Assembly: GCA_026000155.1 (NCBI GenBank)
Contig: BNYG01000074.1
Location: 1 to 5,484 of the forward strand
Length of the DNA: 5,484 nucleotides
From: Bacteroidia bacterium
Lineage (GTDB): Bacteria > Bacteroidota > Bacteroidia > Bacteroidales > Azobacteroidaceae
Reading direction: 5' to 3'
Shown here piece after piece: positions 1-5,484 of this stretch (position 1 is its first letter; each line of letters opens with the position of its first letter). The notes under the pieces are model-generated. The model worked only from the letters and a program-made list of their open reading frames with translations, had not been told where the DNA came from and made no database searches. A program made the position numbers and the translations under genes.

Positions 1-16
1 TAGCAAGACTAAAAAA

Positions 17-1300
17 ATGAAAACTATATTGAGTTATTTTTACATTTGTGTGTTTTGTTTGTTTTCTTGCAATGCAGATAACAAGACAAAACCATTAAAA
101 GCAGATGATGTTATTGCAGAAGAAAAAAATGCATCAAATGAAAAAGACGAGCCATTGGATGAAATAGAACGAATCGCCGTGTTCTCGAAATGTACAAACT
201 ACGATAACAATCTGTCAACGGTAGCTGCTGAAGTTGATTATATTTCATTAGATGTGGAACCTCCGGTAAGCGATTTTCATACAACAGATATCCAAATCAG
301 TGATGAATATATCTTTGTAGCAGGCATATACCATATTTATCAATATGACAAAACAGGAAAATTTATACGAACGATTGGCAGTAGAGGCAACGGTCCAAAA
401 GAATATGTTCAGTTGGGTACTCCTATCCAAATAGACAGGGATAATGATTTAATTTACGGATTAGATACGAACAGACGAAGAATCGTTGTCTATCGTTTTG
501 ATGGTAGCTTTTCAAAAGCAATGTCATATAAATACGAAGACGACCTCGGCGGTTTGACTGTTATGGATTCGACGAGAATTGTATTTCGCCAAGTAATCGG
601 AGGTAGATTTCATCCCAACAGCCCAATCTTACACTTTATAAACGGGGAAGGAAAAAAAATAAAAGCCTGTTATAGTCATTTATATCCTATCCCGCGCCCA
701 ACCGAGAGAAATGCTCACTTAGGACCGGATACCAATCCGCTATGGGAAAGTGATGGCAAGTTTTATTCGTTGGAATATGGTTCGGATACCATATTTCAAA
801 TAGTCAAAGATTCGCTTATTCCCACAAGGATATTAACAGGGGACTTAAAATTAACTTTCGCAGAGCATTTTATTCGCAATTATGGTAAGAAATTGTCCAT
901 TTTTCCTTATGTGTTACGCCCCAATGCCGGAATTTTTGAATCAGATTTATACCTCATTTTCAAATTATCAAGCCAGTATGAAGATTATTATTCGGTCTAT
1001 AACAAGAAGACAAAGACATTTCATCGCACCGATTATGATGTACCGGAAGAAAAATCAGGAAGAAAAAATATGGCATTCTTCATCGATGATATGATTTTAG
1101 ATTTGCCATTCAATCCACAATACCAAAGTCAAGGAAAAGCCATTGCATTCGTTCCCGCCACAAAGATTTGTGAAAAAAAGAAAGAAGTATTAGATTTTAT
1201 CGCTAAACATCCCTCTGAAAAAGGGGCTAAATTAAAAACAATCATCCAAAACATGCAGGAAGACGATAATTCTTTACTTATGTTAGTTAGATTCAAATAA
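17..1300 (+). CDS. six-bladed beta-propeller lipoprotein (BF3164/DUF5128-like)
   Basis: Predicted 427-residue lipoprotein. Residues 1-18 form a lipoprotein signal peptide with lipobox L15-F16-S17-C18, so the mature protein should be lipid-anchored at Cys18. A charged, low-complexity linker follows (about residues 22-52, rich in K, D and E) and would hold the folded domain off the membrane. The rest looks like a propeller of the Bacteroidales six-bladed family. The family's characteristic blade segment is clear at residues 106-132 (IYQYDKTGKFIRTIGSRGNG, then PKEY), and a second blade edge lies at 146-164 (IYGLD...IVVYRFDG). The length fits the family. Its molecular function is not established; such proteins are usually described as surface or periplasmic binding modules. 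The start at 17 is chosen because the signal peptide begins there. Only 16 bases lie upstream, with no visible Shine-Dalgarno, so promoter and operon context cannot be judged. The TAG at 1-3 could end an upstream gene, but this is untestable here. The family call is fairly sure, the function unknown. Confidence 0.85.
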   Translation: MKTILSYFYICVFCLFSCNADNKTKPLKADDVIAEEKNASNEKDEPLDEIERIAVFSKCTNYDNNLSTVAAEVDYISLDVEPPVSDFHTTDIQISDEYIFVAGIYHIYQYDKTGKFIRTIGSRGNGPKEYVQLGTPIQIDRDNDLIYGLDTNRRRIVVYRFDGSFSKAMSYKYEDDLGGLTVMDSTRIVFRQVIGGRFHPNSPILHFINGEGKKIKACYSHLYPIPRPTERNAHLGPDTNPLWESDGKFYSLEYGSDTIFQIVKDSLIPTRILTGDLKLTFAEHFIRNYGKKLSIFPYVLRPNAGIFESDLYLIFKLSSQYEDYYSVYNKKTKTFHRTDYDVPEEKSGRKNMAFFIDDMILDLPFNPQYQSQGKAIAFVPATKICEKKKEVLDFIAKHPSEKGAKLKTIIQNMQEDDNSLLMLVRFK

Positions 1301-1319
1301 TTTTCATGAAATTACAATA

Positions 1320-1427
1320 ATGAACAAAATCACAGCTATCGCATGGACCATTCCGGTAATAATTCTTTCAACAGAGTCTATGAAAATATCCGGTAATAAC
1401 TATTTCTTGTATGTAGAGGGTTTTTAG
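1320..1427 (+). CDS. possible 35-residue peptide, NVEALA-like or a remnant of one
   Basis: Short ORF beginning 19 bases after the lipoprotein stop codon. The product starts with MNK and a hydrophobic stretch (ITAIAWTIPVIIL), then a polar segment with SMK, and ends YVEGF before TAG at 1425-1427. This order resembles the leader of NVEALA-family peptides of Bacteroidales (short MKK-type hydrophobic leader, a segment often carrying SMK, then a VEALA-like motif). Those peptides are, from general knowledge, often encoded next to six-bladed propeller lipoproteins. If the frame shifted at the stop, the next residues would be L-A, extending the match to VEGF-LA, so this may be a frame-shifted remnant. 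There is no Shine-Dalgarno, but such sites are often absent in this phylum. The resemblance is by eye only; a chance ORF is a real alternative. Confidence 0.3.
   Translation: MNKITAIAWTIPVIILSTESMKISGNNYFLYVEGF
1352..1406 (+). repeat. 18 bp imperfect direct repeat, 37 bp apart
   Basis: The 18-mer at 1352-1369 (tccggtaataattctttc) recurs at 1389-1406 with two substitutions (16 of 18 identical). The two copies fall in different reading frames of the 35-codon ORF, so the similarity is not due to a repeated peptide. It could be a small duplication, a slippage scar or a protein-binding pair; nothing in the sequence distinguishes these. Confidence 0.5.
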
Positions 1428-1581
1428 CCGTAAAATTTTTGATGATTTTTTTACGAATATTCAGTTCTTCTCTTGTTTTTCCTTCGGTGGATATGTTTCC
1501 GCATACGCATCGTGTGGAAAATGTGGTGTTATTGGAACTGAAAAAAGATAGAGCATCCTGAGAGAATGCTCTAAAAAACGA
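1378..1581 (-). pseudogene. start-less open frame, possible gene fragment
   Basis: The minus strand is open for 67 codons between a TAA at 1582-1584 and a TAG at 1378-1380, but contains no ATG, GTG or TTG in frame, so it is not an intact gene. The predicted peptide is compositionally protein-like, with a CVCGN motif followed by a charged, helix-like run (EGKTREELNIRKKIIKNF) and a tail ending SYYRIFS. It overlaps the terminator stem-loop of the large minus-strand gene, which would be odd for a functional coding region. The best reading is a fragment of a Bacteroidales gene or of a dispersed repeat; I cannot name the family. It may equally be a chance open frame on the back of another remnant, since the opposite strand is also open here. 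Confidence 0.25.
1541..1572 (-). terminator. stem-loop terminator of the minus-strand unit
   Basis: Perfect 7 bp inverted repeat (agagcat at 1550-1556, atgctct at 1566-1572) with a 9-base loop. On the minus strand the stem is followed, after three bases, by six T residues (A-run 1541-1546 on the plus strand). It lies about 20 bases beyond the stop codon of the 1050-residue protein, where an intrinsic terminator is expected. The stem is only 7 bp and has three G-C pairs, so it may be leaky. On the plus strand the hairpin is followed by an A-run (1573-1578), so it is unlikely to terminate the lipoprotein transcript. Confidence 0.6.
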
Positions 1582-1593
1582 TTAATAAAACCA

Positions 1594-1845
1594 CTATTTA
1601 ACCAAAATTCTTTCCACAATCCTGTTGTCCTGCGTTTTCATTTCGAGCATATAAACGCCTTGGTTTAAGTTTGAGGTATTTAACAAAATATCTCTTTTAC
1701 CCGGCAATGTATATTGATCATAAATATTCAATACCGATTGCCCTGTTATATTGTATAAAACCAATCGAACATCAGAGGCTTTATCCAAATCCAATGTGAT
1801 AGTTGCCAGATTATCAACAGGATTCGGATTTACGACAAGAATCGA
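1594..1845 (-). other. T9SS type A C-terminal sorting domain
   Basis: Encodes residues 967-1050 of the large secreted protein. It has the usual features of Por-secretion-system sorting domains: an NPNPV motif at the start of the domain, a VRLVLYNITGQ strand, an LNQGVYMLEM strand and a short basic end (RIVERILVK). Known role: recognition by the T9SS translocon and sortase-mediated release or attachment to surface lipopolysaccharide. The presence of this tail implies that the organism encodes a T9SS elsewhere. Confidence 0.85.
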
Positions 1846-4746
1846 TTTGCCTTTTTCCGGATTTTTTATGGACGTAACCAAATCAATGGCAAGTTCGGCT
1901 ATTTCATTTTTATTTTCTTCGTTTCCGACATTGTCGGTTGCCACTGCGTAGAATTTGTAGTTGTGATTGGACGTTCCAATAAAAGTAGCGCTTGTTTCTG
2001 TGGTATTGAACAACCAGGAAAAATATTCTCCGTCATTTTTCGATACATGAACGGTATAAGACCGAATGCTGGAACCTGTATCGCTGCCCGACCAGGAAAC
2101 AACAACGCTGGAATCGTTTACAATCTCATAAGCAGCGCTCATTCTGCTTTCCGGTTTGGCATAGTCGAATGTATTTTTATACACATTGGTAGCAATGGCT
2201 TCATTCAAATCGAAAGTAATATGCGCTTGATTCTCTATTACAGTTCCATCCGGCAGATTTTCTTTCACACCAATTCGATACGTAACATTTCCCTCTCCAA
2301 CAGGTGGTTCTGTATTCGGATAAAGAATGCCCAGATACGGACTTTCGGTCAAATCCATGGTTTCCGGATCCAAAGCGATCAGATGCCAGTTGATGATGCC
2401 GGTTTCTTTATCGAATGTAGCCGAAATACGGATTATGATGTTTTCGCCTCTTTCCCGCATATCAATATCCTTGGAAAATTCGGTAACTCCCGGAATCGCT
2501 TCGACGGTAATATCGCGGAAAGTGAAGGTGCCGAAACTGAAATCTTCGGGATTGAACTTGGTTATGTCCAAAGTGTCGGTTAGGAAGATTTCTTGGGCGG
2601 GTGCGGTAGCTTTTTCGGCATCGTTTTCGAAATAGAGCGTGTAATTCAGATGCGATCTTTTCTGAATGAAATTTTGCTCGCTATAGCCGGATGGACCGAC
2701 AATTTCATTGGGGTCAAAAGAACTTTGAGGACGAATATTGATATCTGAAGGTGGATATGCTTTATAGCAATCATCTATCGCTAATTCTAAAGTATGTGCT
2801 CCAGCCCAAGTATTAATACCCGCTCCTATTGCATAGGAAATAGGTGTCAATTCAAACAGAGTGCCAATGCAACTTATTGCAGTATACCCACAACTCCAAG
2901 CAAAAGATCCCCACTGTTGTACTGGCTTCTCATCGAATATCCAATATATAGGTCGATCCAATAATTCTAACATTCTTATTAAACCAGAAGAGAAACAGCC
3001 TATCACAGGAATGTACCCCAAACCAGTTTCGGTTAAACTATGTTCCATAGCCAAAGCAACACAATCCTGTAAATCGGACGAAGGAATTATATTGGTTCCT
3101 AGATCCCTGTTTTTCTTCATTCTAGTAACATCAACTAAATCATATTCATACAAAGGTTCATCTATCCATACTACACATGTAATTGTCTTATTTGTTTTTA
3201 ATCTAAATGATACTTCTCCTTGATAATTTCCCGGAATTGTCGGAATGTACAATGGATAAAAAATGCCCTTAAATGGATGGTGTAATAAGGTATCGCAAGA
3301 ATATGCAATAGGGATATGACTTAATAATTCAAAATTATCTTCAGAAGCAACTTGGATAGTATCAACCATAAAATCAACAAATTCTATATCAGTGATAGAT
3401 TCTTCCATCGTTTTAGTAACGCCAATGATAATAGGCACGAATAGCGCATCAATATTACCTCTATTCCCATATTTTATAGTATATGTTTGCCATCTATTAT
3501 CAATAACAACATCTCTTCCGATTAGTTCTGCCCATACTTCCGGTTTTCTGGTTTCTTCTACCTGATAACCTTGTGGCAATGTAATATTTCCAAAAGTAGA
3601 TTCATCTTTTATCAAAATATCATATATACCGATAGATTTATCAATCAAATTAAATTCAACTTCCAATTCTCCCGGCTTAATTAGTTTGATATTTCCTCCC
3701 TCTATTGGGTCATTTTCACTTTGTAGTTTTACCTGAGTATTGTCAGTTAATCCTCCGCCATAAAATATTACGGTAGCTACGCCACCATTTCCACCTTTAT
3801 TACTACTTATCGCCCTAATCCCCTCAATCTCCACATAATGAAAAATACTATCCGTAAATTCCTTATTCTGAACAATCAGTTTCACCTGATACGCACCCGG
3901 TTCGGCATACGCATGTACCGGATTTACCTGTGTGCTTGTATTGCCATCGCCGAAATCCCATTCGTATTTGTCGGCGTATTTACTTGTATTGGTAAATGTT
4001 ACTTCCGATAAACCGGCGATATGGGTAAATTCCGGTTCTACGGGACGGTAAAAGTCGCTTGTCAGCACAGCGCTCCATTGTTCAGCGTCATCTTTGAATC
4101 GAAAATGAATGTAATTAGTCGCTTTTGTTGCCGTAGAAGCATCTAATTCATCCAGAAGAAGGTATGATTGTTCGCCGGTAATGACTCCCGAATATTTTTT
4201 ATCGTAGTTGTCATTAACCCAATACTCATAAGCAACCAAATTTTTGGGAACTACAGGCGCTAATTTCTGAAACCACTGACTAACCGTCGTACTCCATTTC
4301 CCTGAACTGTCTTTACAACGTATATTAAATACATGGATTCCTTCCGGCAAGACATTGAAATCAATGCTGGTTGCCAATGTATAATTGTTTGAAGGTGTAA
4401 CGTTTTGTACAACACGCTGTTGATAGTCGTTGTCTGTCCAATATTCATACAACACGATTTGGTTTCCTTGACTCATTTCCGGTAATTTTTGAAACCATTG
4501 CGAAAGGGTAGTTGTGTATTGACCGGATTGGTCTTTAAATCGCGAGTTGAATGTATGAATTCCCGCGCTCAATTGTTCGCAAGGAATGTTGGTTTGCCAT
4601 TGATAAGTCGTTGCCGGTGTTATTTGAGCACTTGTTTTGGCAGAATAGTCATTGTCGAACCAATATTCATATCCTGTCAGTTTATTTTGCGCAAACAAAC
4701 TTACTCCCATCCATAGCATACACAATAAAAATAATAACTTTTTCAT
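1594..4746 (-). CDS. secreted multidomain T9SS cargo with YEYW repeats and PKD domain
   Basis: Predicted 1050-residue extracellular protein. Order of parts: signal peptide 1-19 (cleavage likely at SLFA-QN); three tandem YEYW repeats at about 26-99, 100-172 and 173-236; a PKD domain at about 239-308 with WDFGDG (263-268) and a HAY...PGAYQVKL strand; an IPT/TIG-like segment about 311-397; a CARDB-like segment about 400-535; a hydrophobic, cysteine-containing segment about 560-661; a widespread DPN-type domain about 677-857 (DPNEIVGPSG at 678-687, FENDAEKATAPAQEI at 706-720, GEGNVTYRIG at 817-826); an FN3-like domain about 866-955; and a type A T9SS sorting domain about 967-1050 (NPNPV at 973-977, YNITGQ, GVYMLEM, terminal ILVK). 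It should pass Sec, then T9SS, with the sorting domain removed. No enzymatic motif was found; an adhesive or binding role is inference. The start is supported by the signal peptide; the A-rich leader has no Shine-Dalgarno. It lies 21 bases after the beta-helix gene, so an operon is likely. Confidence 0.88.
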   Translation of the reverse strand: MKKLLFLLCMLWMGVSLFAQNKLTGYEYWFDNDYSAKTSAQITPATTYQWQTNIPCEQLSAGIHTFNSRFKDQSGQYTTTLSQWFQKLPEMSQGNQIVLYEYWTDNDYQQRVVQNVTPSNNYTLATSIDFNVLPEGIHVFNIRCKDSSGKWSTTVSQWFQKLAPVVPKNLVAYEYWVNDNYDKKYSGVITGEQSYLLLDELDASTATKATNYIHFRFKDDAEQWSAVLTSDFYRPVEPEFTHIAGLSEVTFTNTSKYADKYEWDFGDGNTSTQVNPVHAYAEPGAYQVKLIVQNKEFTDSIFHYVEIEGIRAISSNKGGNGGVATVIFYGGGLTDNTQVKLQSENDPIEGGNIKLIKPGELEVEFNLIDKSIGIYDILIKDESTFGNITLPQGYQVEETRKPEVWAELIGRDVVIDNRWQTYTIKYGNRGNIDALFVPIIIGVTKTMEESITDIEFVDFMVDTIQVASEDNFELLSHIPIAYSCDTLLHHPFKGIFYPLYIPTIPGNYQGEVSFRLKTNKTITCVVWIDEPLYEYDLVDVTRMKKNRDLGTNIIPSSDLQDCVALAMEHSLTETGLGYIPVIGCFSSGLIRMLELLDRPIYWIFDEKPVQQWGSFAWSCGYTAISCIGTLFELTPISYAIGAGINTWAGAHTLELAIDDCYKAYPPSDINIRPQSSFDPNEIVGPSGYSEQNFIQKRSHLNYTLYFENDAEKATAPAQEIFLTDTLDITKFNPEDFSFGTFTFRDITVEAIPGVTEFSKDIDMRERGENIIIRISATFDKETGIINWHLIALDPETMDLTESPYLGILYPNTEPPVGEGNVTYRIGVKENLPDGTVIENQAHITFDLNEAIATNVYKNTFDYAKPESRMSAAYEIVNDSSVVVSWSGSDTGSSIRSYTVHVSKNDGEYFSWLFNTTETSATFIGTSNHNYKFYAVATDNVGNEENKNEIAELAIDLVTSIKNPEKGKSILVVNPNPVDNLATITLDLDKASDVRLVLYNITGQSVLNIYDQYTLPGKRDILLNTSNLNQGVYMLEMKTQDNRIVERILVK
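4039..4671 (-). repeat. three tandem YEYW repeats within the T9SS cargo
   Basis: Coding repeats of about 74, 73 and 64 residues (4450-4671, 4231-4449 and 4039-4230). Each opens with YEYW followed by an Asp/Asn-rich turn (FDNDY, TDNDY, VNDNY). Each then has a threonine/serine-rich segment and, in repeats 1 and 2, a GIH-FN strand; all three carry an R-[FC]-KD motif. Repeats 1 and 2 close with SQWFQKL, while repeat 3 is diverged and closes with SDFYRP. The pattern suggests small beta-sandwich units strung before the PKD domain, probably a stalk or binding array. The repeats are clear at protein level and partly preserved at DNA level (around the YEYW codons), which could allow recombination between copies. 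Confidence 0.85.
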
Positions 4747-4767
4747 TGTTTTTGATATTTTAAGTTA

Positions 4768-5484
4768 TTATCTGTCTTGAGCTGTTACGACAATATTTAC
4801 AGGCAGCTTTCCGTCTTTATCCGTTTGTGCGGAAATAATTGATTTGCTAATATGAGGGTTAAAAGGTATGGCGCCAGCTTTGTAAGGAGTATTTCCTCCA
4901 TAAATACCAATATCCGTACCATCTGTGCCTGCGTTTTTACAGGGGCTTGCATCTCTTATTTTCAAATTTTTCGGTAAAGTCAAGTCATTCACTTGAAAAG
5001 TTTTTATGGTTTCCTGATTTACTAAATTATTGGAACCGGTATTAGTGTCTAATGGAAATGCTATATTAGACATAAATGCGTTATTATTAAATGAACAATT
5101 GGTCAACTCAGAAAAATAATCTCCTTGAATATAATTATTTTCAATAATACATCCTTTCAATCTATATAAACCACCATAAGAATAATAATAAGTATAGCAT
5201 TTCATTACGTTATTATATATGTGTGAATCATTTAAGTAGGCAATAATATAATTTGAGAAATTTCCTTCCATAAAATAACCCAATAGATTGTTATTTATCC
5301 AACATTCAGTTGCTGCTGATCCTTTTATACCTCCATTAACTACATTTTCTTTTATAAATATCCTTTTCACCTGATTTTCTTGCTGGTAGAAGTCTATCCC
5401 GAGTGCAATTGAACCATAAATATAATTTCTCGAAATTGTAATATTTTCAATATTTTGAAACGAATCATTTACTTCATCTTTATA
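4768..5484 (-). CDS. parallel beta-helix protein, 3' part (5' end outside window)
   Basis: The reading frame is open from the right edge to TAA at 4768-4770, giving 238 visible residues. A GTG at 5368-5370 could be mistaken for a start, but 38 upstream codons are open and continue the same repetitive, Asn-rich pattern (NITISRNYIYG), so the gene is truncated by the window. Visible residues 1-150 resemble a right-handed parallel beta-helix: recurrent short turns with asparagine ladders (INNN, YNN, ENN, NNN) and alternating hydrophobic residues. A tail follows with DASPCKNAGTDGTDIGIYGG (178-197), then a proline/asparagine linker and a strand-like end VNIVVTAQDR; this tail style is common after beta-helices in Bacteroidota. 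No T9SS sorting domain is present at the C terminus, unlike its neighbour. Catalytic residues of polysaccharide lyases cannot be assigned. The likely role is extracellular binding or scaffolding. It precedes the T9SS cargo gene by 21 bases, probably in one operon. Confidence 0.75.
   Translation of the reverse strand, partial: YKDEVNDSFQNIENITISRNYIYGSIALGIDFYQQENQVKRIFIKENVVNGGIKGSAATECWINNNLLGYFMEGNFSNYIIAYLNDSHIYNNVMKCYTYYYSYGGLYRLKGCIIENNYIQGDYFSELTNCSFNNNAFMSNIAFPLDTNTGSNNLVNQETIKTFQVNDLTLPKNLKIRDASPCKNAGTDGTDIGIYGGNTPYKAGAIPFNPHISKSIISAQTDKDGKLPVNIVVTAQDR

Larger units (their letters stand above)
1301..1593. other. convergent intergenic region with possible gene remnants
   Basis: This stretch separates the 3' end of the propeller lipoprotein from the 3' end of the large T9SS protein. 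It is not featureless. It contains a short plus-strand ORF (1320-1427), an 18 bp imperfect direct repeat, a minus-strand open stretch lacking any start codon (1381-1581), and a stem-loop terminator near the large gene. From about 1441 to 1548 all three plus-strand frames are open as well as one minus-strand frame, which is unusual for AT-rich intergenic DNA. No hairpin followed by a T-run was seen that would terminate the plus-strand lipoprotein gene, so its transcript may run into this region. No -33 TTTG / -7 TAnnTTTG promoter pair typical of Bacteroidota was recognised. Confidence 0.6.

Noticed and set aside
1303..1317. Small palindrome (ttcatgaa) just after the lipoprotein stop as an operator or terminator
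   Set aside because: Only eight symmetric bases in AT-rich DNA, with no loop and no T-run; expected by chance.
1550..1578. The hairpin as a terminator for the plus-strand lipoprotein gene
   Set aside because: On the plus strand the stem is followed by A residues, not T residues; the T-run is on the minus-strand side only.
1963..2583. 206-codon plus-strand ORF antisense to the large secreted protein
   Set aside because: It lies wholly within the well-supported minus-strand gene, opposite the DPN and FN3-like domains. It has no signal or recognisable domain, and its openness follows from codon usage of the real gene.
2861..3223. 120-codon plus-strand ORF antisense to the hydrophobic core
   Set aside because: Antisense shadow of the 1050-residue protein; the peptide shows no domain and no upstream ribosome binding or promoter signal.
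4039..4671. The tandem repeats as a CRISPR array or a mobile element
   Set aside because: Repeat units are about 220 bp, lie in frame within a coding sequence and are conserved as protein, not as identical DNA with spacers.
4768..5370. Beta-helix gene read as a complete 200-residue protein starting at 5370
   Set aside because: The apparent start is a GTG inside a longer open frame; 38 further codons to the window edge continue the same beta-helix pattern and there is no signal peptide at the GTG, so the gene is truncated by the window.

Overview
The window looks like chromosomal DNA of an AT-rich Bacteroidota species, most likely from the order Bacteroidales. Three points support this: a short-signal lipoprotein of the six-bladed beta-propeller (BF3164/DUF5128-like) type, a large secreted protein with a type A sorting domain of the type IX secretion system (T9SS), and A/T-rich gene leaders without a clear Shine-Dalgarno. 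The species cannot be named from this sequence.

Layout: (1) a plus-strand propeller lipoprotein fills 17-1300. (2) The roughly 290 bp gap (1301-1593) holds a possible 35-codon plus-strand peptide gene that may be NVEALA-like, an 18 bp imperfect direct repeat, a start-less minus-strand open stretch that reads like a gene fragment, and a stem-loop with a T-run placed to terminate the minus-strand unit. (3) A 1050-residue minus-strand protein fills 1594-4746: signal peptide, three YEYW repeats, a PKD domain, an IPT/TIG-like and a CARDB-like segment, a hydrophobic cysteine-containing segment, a DPN-type domain, an FN3-like domain and a T9SS sorting domain. (4) Twenty-one bases upstream of it, also on the minus strand, lies the 3' part of a parallel beta-helix protein whose start is beyond the right edge.

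The two minus-strand genes are probably co-transcribed, from beyond the right edge to the terminator near 1550, and converge on the lipoprotein gene. They look like a surface or secreted module: a beta-helix protein followed by a multidomain T9SS cargo. No enzyme active site is recognisable in either, so adhesion, glycan binding or cell-cell interaction is only inference.

The most interesting signal is a mosaic base composition in both minus-strand genes. The recognisable modules (repeats/PKD, DPN domain, beta-helix tail) are about 40-47% GC by hand count. The unrecognised core of the 1050-residue protein is about 35% GC, and the beta-helix is about 24%. The shifts fall near domain boundaries, as expected if variable cores are exchanged between conserved ends. 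Nothing here is a CRISPR array, a tRNA or rRNA gene, or an intact insertion sequence.
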